DNA from: Sclerotinia nivalis
Taxonomy: Eukaryota; Ascomycota; Leotiomycetes; Helotiales; Sclerotiniaceae
DNA length: 64,000 bases
Reading direction: 5' to 3'
Assembly (NCBI GenBank): GCA_029531795.1
Contig: JAPEIS010000010.1
Location: 558,001 to 622,000 of the forward strand
Under the pieces are notes generated by a model, which had not been told where the DNA came from, made no database searches, and worked only from the letters and a program-made list of their open reading frames with translations. Below, one piece after another: positions 1 to 9,883 of the stretch. Position numbers and translations under genes: made by a program. The first letter of the stretch is position 1. Every line of letters starts with the position of its first letter.

Positions 1-299
1 ATCGCTCGAGTTGGTAGTGGGAAGTTCTTCCTATCATCCAGCGAATGAGGACTCATACGGAATCAGAAAAAGACCTATTTTTCCAATGACCACTTTGGGT
101 TGAATATAACCATAATTCTTCAGGCACAGTTCCTGGGATTGAAGTGAATATCTAGACTGACGTTACTTGGGCTACAGTTTGCTTGAATTAAATATAACTT
201 GCAGCGCATGCACATCGTAAAAGCGTCGAAAATAAAACAAAGACAATTCGGAAGTATCTGATATCTGCTTTTGTACTTATTTATTGAAATCAAAACCCA

Positions 300-1281
300 T
301 TTCCCCCTTGCGATCATGGAAAACCCGGAAGAACGCTCACGAAACAGACATTTAGGAAACCGGGCGGCCACCGTGGACTTCCATGCCATTTCCGAGTCTC
401 CACCATCTATCGGAGTAATACACAGGCATGATGGACTTGCTATACTTCAAAACTAAGTTATCAGAGATACTGGATGATCCAGAACAAGTCCGAGACGAAC
501 TGTTGGAAGCTGGTTATTGTAGAGGATCTAGGAGAACCTTGGGTAGAAGTCCTAATTCATGCTCTCGAGATACCGCGTTTTGTCATATCTTGTCATCAAG
601 CATCACTACAACATAACACAATGGGCAATTGAGTGTTCCACTTGGAGCAGATGTGTACAGAGTTCCATTCCATAGTCATCGAAAATAAGAATAAAGGTTG
701 GTTTGTGTCTAATTTCTTTACGCTGAAATGCATAGTGACGTTCTTGTGATAGAGAGACAATCTACCATATCGATGGCAGCGCTGACAGAACTATCGCTTC
801 TAGCTCAAAGAATGGATGTTTTGAATGCAATGAGCAGCTGGCCTCTTACTGGGGAACAAAGCTTGAGGGATTTCGTGAAGAGTCATGGATAGTAAATTAA
901 TGCCTCCCGTGCATAAGAAATTGACTGACAATTGCATTAGCCGTCATTTTGGTCGATCCCCCTCTCAACTCGGAAGACCTCACACGCATAATATATTTCG
1001 AAACAGAGCCTGAAAAACGGGAGTACGTACGTTATCGGGCAGTGAGATGTCCCTTAAGCGTAGAGATTGAAAAGCTAGTATTTGCTAAAGCAATTGCTAC
1101 TTTACAGGCTGCTTATACAAATGTCATCCCTCAATCACTTGCATTTTGCGCTGTGGTAAACCATATCTCCGACTTCGATTTTGCCAATTTTGACAAACAA
1201 AAATGGACGGACCAAAAGATGGCAAGCCACAACTTTCAAAAGACTTTGGATGCAGCGAGAGAATATCGAGCTTTTTAGATG
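300..1281 (+). pseudogene. Degenerate or many-exon gene fragments, possibly CorA-like
   Basis: Several protein-like stretches lie here on the plus strand in different frames, and I could not join them into one clean model. One near 490-615 contains LVIVEDLGEPWVEVLIHALEIP, in a frame that stops at about 630. Another starts after a good splice acceptor at about 940 (branch CTGAC, then GCATTAG) and reads AVILVDPPLNSEDLTR before stopping at 1276-1278. A short stretch near 640-685 reads VPLGADVYRVPFHSHRK. The phrases VxVEDL and AVxLVDPP remind me of fungal proteins with a CorA-like magnesium-transporter domain. No GMN transporter motif is seen. It may be a decayed copy or a real gene with small exons I did not resolve. 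The family guess is from pattern memory and is weak. Confidence 0.3.
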
Positions 1282-1852
1282 TCGACTACGACGAAATATT
1301 CAGATGATAGAGAGAATCATGCTGGAACTCGGGAGGCGAATAAAGTGGCAATGAAGTTGACCAAGAAAGAGATGATTGTCTTGAAAGAGTAGAAAGTTTT
1401 GAATTGGAGAGGAAGACCGATTAAGTTAGTCAGGTAATCCAGAGAACGGCAAATAGCTACTTGTAGACCATTGTCGCGATGAACTCTCATCGCCAAGCAA
1501 AAGCGTGAGTCATGATGATACCCCGAAATAGACATGAGCATTTCAGAGATAGCTAACGAACTCAAATAGTGTGGAATGACTGACAAAGTGGAAAATGACA
1601 TGATCAAAAGCTTTACTGAAAAGCCCGCTAATGCATAAATAGCCCAGCCACACTCTTCCTTCCAATCGGCCCGTGTGCTGCAATATTGTGAGTGCACTTG
1701 GTAAAGAGGTTTGAATCTATAACCCTAGCTGATGACAAGTCAAACAGCTCAATGAATAGTTAATTTGCTGCTGGAGACTCTCAATTCTGGCACTCTTACC
1801 TCTTGCTCATTATAATTTGATGGTAATAATTCATATGGTTTTCTAGGCAACT
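1282..1852. other. Unassigned stretch between two gene fragments
   Basis: No open frame here looks like a real protein. The plus strand has short frames interrupted by stops, and the 126-codon minus frame at 1317-1697 has no recognisable features. The stretch may hold introns or decayed exons of the flanking fragments. Confidence 0.4.
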
Positions 1853-2407
1853 AGCGTGTCATTTCCCATCATAGTACCGTGTCTCGTCTTCATAAACTGG
1901 GTTGGAAAGGCGTATGGAATGCTCGGAATTAGGGCCGGCTACCTTTGGCCTAAAGCAGGGGTTTATTTGCTAGACAGCAAGATAGAGAAGGATTTTCCCA
2001 GAAGAGCGTCTGATATGCACGCATATAGAGTAGAAAGTTCAATGATCGTTGGTTTTCATTGAGACCGAAGTAAAGATTGGCAGCGGCTATTCAATCTCTG
2101 TTCTAAACTTAAACAGGATAGCCATAAAGATTTACCTGACTTTGTACGTGGGAACGTCATTGCTGCATTTGACCTCGAACACTTAACCTCCATGTTCCAA
2201 ATGACATCGAATATTGAACCTACATTGTATGGACTGACCTTTAGGCGAAGCTCAATGTTCAACCCAACTTCTTGGTCGATATCTCGCAAATCGTCTCAAA
2301 GGCAATGGAACGCCATCGATCCTTCGACGGGCCATCACGATCAAGTGATGCAGCGGAGTGAAATAGTAGAAAACCCATGTCTCGAAAAGCGTAGCTTCCA
2401 TTCATGA
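1853..2407 (+). pseudogene. Unrecognised ORF interrupted by one in-frame TGA
   Basis: One plus-strand frame stays open from about 1853 to the stop at 2405-2407, apart from a single TGA at 2060-2062 (context VGFH-stop-DRSKDWQ). The upstream half contains a hydrophobic stretch (IIVPCLVFINWVGKAYGMLG) and the downstream half reads like a soluble protein (RGNVIAAFDLEHLTSMFQM). A CGA-to-TGA or TGG-to-TGA transition would explain the stop, as seen in decayed fungal sequences. I do not recognise the family. It could also be chance, or a gene with an intron covering the stop, although no good intron was seen there. Confidence 0.3.
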
Positions 2408-3253
2408 TCAATATGCACGTTGAACTCCCAAGAATGCGAGTACTCGCTTCTCACGAAATCCAAATATCCCACCGTCATCAAAAATTACCGACGAAGCGGG
2501 TGCAGTAAGCACTAAAACCCAAGAATAAATTATCGGAGCCCACCGAGAGCCACACCATACTCCATACAGTCTAGCCCTTCCAAAAATGATCTGATCCAGC
2601 TCCCTCGTCACACCACCATCACCTTTACCTCCAACAATTTTTTTCTCGAAATCTTTCGCTATCTACTCCTTTCCCGTTTCCCTTCATTCCTTCCTATAAT
2701 TTCCATAACGAAATTTGTCGAGTTTGTAAATGCCAGCTTGTAATTGGTTGATATTCCAGGGTTAGGCGAGGGAAGCGATCCCAAGCGAAAATATCAGGAG
2801 ATATTACAAGATTTACTGCACACAAACTTGCTGACTATTGCTGACAGTTGCAAGTTTTCGTATGATATTTTGAATGTATGAGACCATCATGGTTCGTTTT
2901 GATCTTGGGGTGTGAAATTTCTGATGTTGGATGAGGCTGTGATGTCGGCTGGAAACTTGTTTCGGGATGGGTTGCGGACTTGAAGGGAGGATTTGTAAGT
3001 AGGTTGCTAATGGGTAGGTATCGATATTTTCGTGAGGAGGGGTCTTATATATTTGGCCTCGCTGCTGTGTCACTTTTCTTGCATGTTTTATCATATCATC
3101 AATACAGTACAATCATACACAACTCCACTCAATCACAACATACACACATATCACTCAACTCAGTCCGACCAATCCAATCAAATCCCTCCTCACAAACCCT
3201 GACTTTCGCACAAAACCCATACTCCCAAGCAACCAACCATAAAGTCAAAAATC
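2408..3253. other. Intergenic region upstream of the small mitochondrial-type gene
   Basis: No convincing coding region. The last part (about 3100-3250) is rich in CA and CT on the plus strand, as is usual for fungal promoters and leaders, and precedes the ATG at 3254. The open frames on both strands here are low-complexity shadows. Confidence 0.5.
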
Positions 3254-3595
3254 ATGTCCCCAATAATCCGACAAGTCGCCTCCCGCCGCACCTTCTCCAT
3301 CTTCACCCAAGTTCGCCAACTAGCACGTGGTTTCGAACCCCATCCTTTCGAACGCTATCCCATTTCACAACAAGCCGCTAAAGCTGATTGGGGTAAATTG
3401 GTTAAGAGGACCGCTGGGAATGCTGTATTGTGAGTTGTCTTCTTTCATGTTTGTGGAGTAGAGTTATGGGACTGGCCAGATGGTATGATCTTGGGTGAGA
3501 TGTATGCTAATGGTGTAAATAGCTATTTCCCCGGTTTCGCACTTGTGCTTGGATGGCCTTTGTTGGCAGAGCATATTGTGAAGGTGGTTCAGTAG
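3254..3595 (+). CDS. Small mitochondrial-type membrane protein (82 aa)
   Basis: Two exons, 3254-3429 and 3523-3595, give 82 residues. The intron has a GTGAGT donor, a TGCTAAT branch site and a TAG acceptor, and splicing joins the two halves in frame. The N-terminus (MSPIIRQVASRRTFSIF) is basic and hydroxylated without acidic residues, a typical mitochondrial targeting presequence. A middle segment has the phrase ARGFEPHPFERYP, and one C-terminal hydrophobic helix follows (YFPGFALVLGWPLLAEHIV, about residues 60-78). This fits a small inner-membrane protein, for example an accessory respiratory or ATP-synthase subunit, but I cannot assign it. The coding call rests on clean intron signals and frame continuity. 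The function is inferred only from targeting and membrane features. Confidence 0.72.
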
Positions 3596-4005
3596 TAGAG
3601 CTCAGGGTGCCGGGTACAAGACAAAAGATGAAAATGCAATGTACATAGAGGATGGATGGTGGGGTGGGGAGGTCTTGCACTGTGCATAGTTGATGGCGTT
3701 TTTGGGGCGGCGATTTGGAACCATTTTGAAATAAATGATGGTTAGAGCATTTTTGCAAAAATGATGGATGAACAATACAACACATACACAACCGGTTCCT
3801 TTAGTGCTTGATAAATGTGCATCCGTTAAAGACGTTAAAGACGTTAAAGACATTACGCATGTAAACCAAGAACTGCCCTTTTGCGTATTGAAAAGTAGCC
3901 ACTAAGCCCGGATGTACCAGCCCCTCTATTATGTGGAAATATGTAGAATAGCTATACAAATAATACACGCTATGATACAATGCCGGAAGTATACGAAGAT
4001 AACCC
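3596..4005. other. Convergent 3' intergenic region with a small GTTAAAGAC repeat
   Basis: This lies between the 3' ends of the small membrane protein (+) and the endonuclease III gene (-). It holds about three and a half copies of the 9-base unit GTTAAAGAC near 3826-3854. No coding region is supported. Confidence 0.5.
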
Positions 4006-5313
4006 TCATCTCTTCTTCCGTTTCGGCGTTTTCTCTAATTTTCCAGGTGCATTCGCGATGTCTTCTAGGACGGAATCCTCTTTCTCCTGCTTGATGATAC
4101 CAGCATCGGACTTAATCCGAGCTTTCTCTTCAGCATTTAGCGGTATGTCCTTGCTATCCTCCTCGGTTTTAATTGATTTTGTGTGCTCGACGACATTACC
4201 CTCAGGATCTGTCTTGATCTTCTCCTCTTTAATCTTTCTTCCAATTGTGACTTTACTTCTGTCGGCAGCTTTGCACAATCCATTCATTCCCAACTCACAG
4301 CTTCCACACTTTTTTCCAACCGGTAGACAGATAGTTTGTCCAAATCCAACTAGCAACCAATTGATCTCATGCCATAGTTCTTTCGGCAACCAAGCCTGTA
4401 ATGCAAGTCTCGTCTCTTCTGGCCCTTTCGTCGTGTGCCATCCCCACATATTTGTAATACGATGAACATGTACATCAACACCAATTCCCTCGGTTCTACC
4501 CCATGCGCTACTCATACACAAATATGCCATCTTCGGACCAACTCCCGGTAATGACATCAAACCCTCAATCGTATCCGGTATATCGCCATTCCACTGATCC
4601 CTAAGAATTTCCGCTGCAGCCTTTATGTACTTCGTCTTGTTGTTGTGAAATCCCACCACCCAAATTAACTCATTCAAGAGCTTCGGATCCACAGCCAATA
4701 TATTATCCAAAGTCAGCCCAATTGGCGCACCCTCCTTATACGCAGGCAATTCTTTATAGAGTCGGTTCATAGCAACTGCATTCGTGGTATCCTTCGTCTG
4801 CGAAGACAACATCAAAGCAGTCAAGGTATGATATCTCTTCGTTTTCGGATCAACAGTATCTTGTCCCAATTTGTCACAACCCATTGTATCCACAGCTGCA
4901 TTTTGCGCCACGCCTAATTTGCGCATTTGCATGACTACATCGTAGACCTCTCTCCAATCATTTGGAGGCTTAACCTCCAGCTCTCCAGTATCTTCATTCT
5001 TTACTTTGCGCGCAGGTTTGCGCACTCGAGTTGGTTTTGACGGCGCGGAGAATGTGACAGTATCTTCGATTTCGGTCTTTATAGTTGTTTCGTCAAGAGA
5101 TTGTTTCTTTACTGAAGCTCTTGGAGCCGAATTTCTCTTTCTTTTTAGAGTCGAAGGAACAACATCTTCAATATCTGGAGTTGGCGATTGATCTTCATCC
5201 TTGACCGAAGAGTTCAGAGCAAACCGAGACAGAGAGCGAGTGGAACGTCGTGGTGAAGTAGATGTGGCATTAATTATTTTTGCAGCATCTTTTGATATTC
5301 TCGAGGTACGCAT
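4006..5313 (-). CDS. NTH1: Endonuclease III-type DNA glycosylase/AP lyase (Nth/NTG family)
   Basis: An uninterrupted 435-residue frame. Family members remove oxidised pyrimidines and cut the abasic site by beta-elimination in base excision repair. Residues 120-350 hold the catalytic core: helix-hairpin-helix LPGVGPKMAYL (255-265) with the catalytic lysine at 261, and GVDVHVHR with the catalytic aspartate at 280. Cysteines at 329, 336, 339 and 347 match the iron-sulphur loop, with spacing C-x6-C-x2-C-x7-C; the last gap is longer than the usual five. The first 30 residues are rich in Ser/Arg and poor in acids, so they may act as a mitochondrial signal. KRKR at 57-60 and KTPKRKKR at the C-terminus look like nuclear signals. 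Both ends are extended relative to bacterial Nth, as in yeast NTG proteins. It is convergent with the gene at 3254 and divergent from the one at 6212. Confidence 0.95.
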   Translation of the reverse strand: MRTSRISKDAAKIINATSTSPRRSTRSLSRFALNSSVKDEDQSPTPDIEDVVPSTLKRKRNSAPRASVKKQSLDETTIKTEIEDTVTFSAPSKPTRVRKPARKVKNEDTGELEVKPPNDWREVYDVVMQMRKLGVAQNAAVDTMGCDKLGQDTVDPKTKRYHTLTALMLSSQTKDTTNAVAMNRLYKELPAYKEGAPIGLTLDNILAVDPKLLNELIWVVGFHNNKTKYIKAAAEILRDQWNGDIPDTIEGLMSLPGVGPKMAYLCMSSAWGRTEGIGVDVHVHRITNMWGWHTTKGPEETRLALQAWLPKELWHEINWLLVGFGQTICLPVGKKCGSCELGMNGLCKAADRSKVTIGRKIKEEKIKTDPEGNVVEHTKSIKTEEDSKDIPLNAEEKARIKSDAGIIKQEKEDSVLEDIANAPGKLEKTPKRKKR

Positions 5314-6211
5314 GATTGCGATTCAAAAATTGAAGACCAACTTTTGGCTTCAATCTGGGGATGTATTTTAGTGGCCATTTTGTTCTAGATTGTTGTCCTT
5401 GATCTCCAGTAAGCTAATGATGCGTCGGCTCGTGCCCTGGCTCGGCGCGTCGCTGTGAACCGTAGCTTACATAATCATTTGTATCCCACCAATGAAATTT
5501 ATCTCATCGGAAGTTCACGAGGAAGAATCAAATTTGAACCTCAATTAGCAGGAAGGATAGAATTGTATAGGATTTGGTTATGAAAGCGGAAAATATACCT
5601 ACTACAGGTATGATTGCCCCATCTCTGTCATTATGGCGCTCATTGCTTCGTTCACAATACTGCTGGACCAGGGTAGACAACCCGGCAGCTACAGTTACAT
5701 CAAATGGGAATGTCTTCCATGGATCTTTTCTTGTAACCCTACCCCTTTTAAAACCACTTGTTTAAAAAAAACCGAAAAGCGGTATTCGTTTTGTTATCTT
5801 GGCTGTCTGAGAGACGGGCATGTTCTCCAGCAGTTATTGCTCATCATCCTCGCACAGCACAGGGTTTGAAGCAATTATACCCTTGGGGCAAGTGCTCGTT
5901 TTCCCCTCTTGGTCTTGGGGACTAAATATGTTAGAGGCTTATTTTGTATAAGTCATAAATCAATCTTCGCTGGTCACCACTATCGGCGCTTGAGCTGCGT
6001 TCGTCCAGATACTTAAAACTCTGAATGTTGAAGCGAGGTCCCTGGCTGTCAGCACATTTTGATTTTACCAATATCGATTTGTGTACCATCTTCTATTTTC
6101 CTTCTCATGTGTATCTTCTCAATAACTCACACTGTTCTTCAGACAGAAATTTATCGAGAATATCGAGATTTGTATTCTTGTCAACATAACAATACACCCA
6201 ACTCCGATAAC
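5314..6211. other. Divergent promoter region between glycosylase and polyamine oxidase genes
   Basis: About 0.9 kb separates the two start codons. Two short plus-strand frames (5574-5765 and 5633-5869) show no recognisable protein features. The region presumably carries promoters for both genes; no specific binding site could be defended. Confidence 0.5.
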
Positions 6212-8001
6212 ATGTCATTACCATCAAACCCCTCAACTAAGGTTAGTCCGGAGTCTAATGAAATCCAAATATCCCTTCCAAATGTTTGATAAATCATAAT
6301 ATTTGGGTCGTAAAGCATGAACATGCAATAGCGAAACGTCGATCCCTGTACTAATGCCTCTCCTTCAAAGCTACGCAAACAAAATCCTGCATCACCACCA
6401 AAAATCTGTATAGTCGGTGCTGGACTTTCAGGACTCCGGTGCGCCGATATTTTGCTCCAGCATGATTTCGACGTCACAATTTTAGAAGGTCGCGATCGAA
6501 TCGGTGGAAGAGTTCACCAAATAAACCTACCATCCGGTCCCCTGGTCGATTTAGGGGCAAACTGGCTTCATGGCAGCGAGGATCAGCCTTTATTAGATAT
6601 CGCCAAAAAGACAAACACAGAAGTGCATACCTGGGCTGAAAAGGGGATATGGTTTGGAGAAGATGGAAAGCCCTTGACCGAGGGAGATGCAATGATGAAT
6701 GAAGTGTGGGAGATAATTCATGGAGCTTTTAAGTATTCGGAGGAAAATTCGGAGGGTATTGATCCGGATAAGAGTCTTTATGATTTCATAGAGGAAAAGC
6801 TTTTGGAAGTGTATCCTGATGATGCTGAGAAGAGGAGAATCTCGATCCAGTTTGCTGATATATGGGGAACTTTTGTTGGAAGTTCAGTTAAAAAGCAAAG
6901 TTTGAAATTCTTTTGGCTGGAGGAGTGCATTGATGGAGGTGAGTTCAGATTTTCTCTATCTCCAGTTGCCGATAGACGTACTCAGATTGACAATGGCTTT
7001 GATGTTTGTCCATATTGTTTGAGTGGTAGATCAACATCTGCATATCCAAGGGTTAATATATATACCAGAAAACATCTTCGTGGCCGGAACGTATAGAAAT
7101 GTTCTCGCTCATGTGGCCAAACCAGCTCTGGAAAGTGCAAAGATACAGTTCTCAACCAAAGTTACTCGCGTGGAGACAAATCCAGATAACGTCGCCGTAT
7201 TCACAGACGACGGCAAGAAGCTCGAGTTTGACGAGGTAGTAATGACAACACCCCTCGGCTGGTTGAAGAAAAACAAACAAGCCTTCCAACCCTCACTCCC
7301 CCCACGATTTCTTTCCGCCGTTGATTCCCTCGGCTTCGGCTGTCTCGAAAAGGTTTGCGCTCCAAGTTCTTTCCCAAAATCTCCCAATCTAACAACATCA
7401 GATCTACATAACCTTCCCCCGCCCTTTCTGGAGCAACTCCGCTCTCTCCCTCTCCGCTCAAACCTTCGACGGTTTCACCCAATGGCTCTCCCCTGTCTAC
7501 ACCCCCACCACAAACCCACATAAATGGCATCAAGAAATCGTACCTTTATCATCCTTCACACCAGAAAATGCACATCCTACACTCCTCCTCTACATCTACG
7601 GTGCACAATCCTTACATTTTGCTAAAACTCTCTCTGGTTTACAATCGCAAATGCAAAAAGATGAATTCCTGATTACATTTTTTAAACCGTATTATTCACT
7701 TCTTCCGAATTTTAGAGAGGAAGATGAGGGATGTAGACCGCTTAGTTGTGTGGCGACTACGTGGGTTAATGATGACTTGGCGGGAAATGGAAGTTATACT
7801 AATTTCCAGGTGGGGTTGAGGGAGGGGGATGAGGATGTGAAAGTTTTGAGGGAGGGTGTGCCGGAGAGGGGACTTTGGTTTGCAGGGGAACATACGGCGC
7901 CTTTTATTGCGTTGGGGACGACGACGGGGGCTTATTGGAGTGGAGAGGCTGTGGGAAAGAGGGTTGTTGATGCTTATAGGATGGGCGGGAAGGGGGTGTG
8001 A
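6212..8001 (+). CDS. FAD-dependent polyamine oxidase / amine oxidase
   Basis: Four exons, 6212-6241, 6371-6938, 7069-7352 and 7402-8001, encode 493 residues. The first intron (GTTAGT donor, TACTAAT branch, AAAG acceptor) joins a 10-residue exon to KICIVGAGLSGL. That segment is the Rossmann FAD motif (GAGLSG at 26-31), followed by the GGRVH flavin-contact segment. The C-terminal WFAGEHTAPFIALGTTTGAYWSG is the second FAD-binding signature of the flavin amine oxidase family. Length matches fungal Fms1/PAO-type enzymes, which oxidise spermine or spermidine and release H2O2. No PTS1 tripeptide is seen (the C-terminus is GKGV), so it may be cytosolic. The third intron uses the weaker donor GTTTGC, supported by restored homology (LEK-IYITFPRPFW). 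A histone-demethylase role is unlikely because no SWIRM domain is present. Substrate choice is inferred. Confidence 0.9.
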
Positions 8002-8783
8002 AAGGGGGGCTCTTTGTAGTTTCGGATGTATTATGGGAGTTTTGTACACTGTGGATAGTGGTAGTAGATTTGGTGTGTGTATATTTCGCATGCATTTGCA
8101 ATGTTATTTACATGAAAATAGTACTGGAGGTTTAATACATCCAATAATTAGACTGATATTTTGTATAATTTTAAGTCATGCCGTTGACACCATCCAGAAA
8201 CTAAAACGTCACCATATGGAGACTCTTTTCGGACTACTTTCTCCATCCAAACTACGGAGGGTTTGAAGCCGTCACAAAACCAAATATCTCTATTGATATC
8301 ATCATGCAGTCAAGCAAACATAGAAAAAGCAGGAAATGGTGCTGCTCTGAAAGTCTTCCTCATTGAAAACTTTTCAGTGAAAAGTTATTTGGCTGCATAT
8401 TTTGATGTACTGCCACCTATACCTGTCCCGCCAGTTCAGATATGGCCAATGCTGGGGGGCATTCGTGAACACCTGGGGTTATGATTCGAAACAGGTAAAT
8501 GATACCCGCCTTTTCCATATGCTGCCGGGTGTATTCGTGGTTAGATCGCTGACTCCTCACATTATTGAATGATAGAATTGATCCCCCCACCCGGTCGTCC
8601 ATACAAAAAAAGAGCAAGGCGATGTTTGTATCCACAATGAATGATGAATTCGGATCGATTCAAGATCTTGAAGATTCGATAGCCAATAATAGGTCCACAC
8701 GACAACGTGTAAAAAACGCGTCTTCTCTGATACAGGTTTCATTCACGTCTTCGTGGTCTGTACGCATAACAACAACTTGTACA

Positions 8784-9023
8784 ATTCATGATATCCCGTG
8801 CTTCCGCCCCTCACTTGAGACAATTTGTTCACATAGTAACTTGTGCTGTGCAGTTCGTGATAGTTATGTGTTTCTCCACTGCCGGGGAGCTCGGTTCATG
8901 TGCTTAATAATTCGTGCCCATACTCCGTACCAACATGTGTATGAATGTAATTCATGATATCTTAAGGCTTTCAATCCTCACTCGAGGCTCGATAATGTAT
9001 GTATTCACATAACAACATGTGCT
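8784..9023. repeat. Diverged direct repeats (about 65-75 bp units, 166 bp apart)
   Basis: Copy 1 spans about 8784-8847 and copy 2 about 8950-9023. Both run in the same order: ATTCATGATATC, then CCTCACTTGAGAC or CCTCACTCGAGGC, then TTCACATARYAAC, then a TGTGCT end. A third partial copy of the CATA..AACTTGTG part begins near 8832. The units are too decayed to assign to a known element. Confidence 0.5.
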
Positions 9024-9486
9024 ACTGACACTTGATTGTGCTCCTCAGTGGACCTGAATCATAGCTGACTCGTGATCTCCACGATTTCAGGATTCTAAGA
9101 TTCCAATGTCTCGGGTTTGAAATTCAATATTCACAAACACTAATAAATTTTGGTTGACCGACTTCTTTTTTTCACAACTTAATAACTTGGTGGTACAGTA
9201 CAGTTAATTTTTCTTGGTTGTGTTACCGAGTACATTACAGGGATTATCAGGGCATTCTAGTAGGGAATAGCTGTTTAATGAGGGAACTTTTAGCTTCTCT
9301 ATTCAGGCTTATTCAGGCATTAATCAACAACTAAAGAATTATCCGGTGCCAATCATTTAGCGGGAGTACCTGATTAAATTAATCATCACTTCGGCTTCAA
9401 TGTGTTGGATTCCGTAGAGACCGGAGTCATGATCCTGAAAGGTGCATGTGAATAATTCATTAGCATACGGAACACACGCATAACCT

Positions 9487-9576
9487 TACCCATCCATACC
9501 CATCCATATCCATCCATATCCATATCCATCCATATCCATATCCATATCCATCCATATCCCCATCCATACCCATATC
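9487..9576. repeat. CCATAT/CCATCC microsatellite
   Basis: Interspersed units of CCATCC and CCATAT run across about 90 bases roughly 300 bases upstream of the coiled-coil gene start. The tract creates a shadow minus-strand frame rich in W, I, D, M and G. Confidence 0.85.
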
Positions 9577-9883
9577 TTTTCAAAGTATGGAAGATTACCA
9601 ACCTCTCCTTACAATCACAAATTCTTCTCTCTACACCGTATCGTATCGTATCCTTTTCTCTTCCCGTAAACAATCACGAAACACAATCCCCGAGCCGCTA
9701 TAGAAATAATGCGTACAATGGATTAAAGATCGCGGTGATGTTACCAGGAGTACGACGCTCCACCAAGGAACTCAGGACTCAAAAGTTCAACAACCCTGAA
9801 AAACCCAAGAATTCTTTATCAAAAGAAAGACAACGCAGTAGGCTGCACGAAGAAAACGCCTCAACGCCACAACGCCGCCAATA

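Larger units (their letters stand above)
8002..9883. other. Intergenic region with degenerate repeats and a CCATAT minisatellite
   Basis: No convincing coding region. It holds diverged direct repeats at about 8784-9023 and a CCATAT/CCATCC tract at about 9487-9576, both listed separately. The last 200 bases before 9884 are the leader of the coiled-coil gene. Confidence 0.5.
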
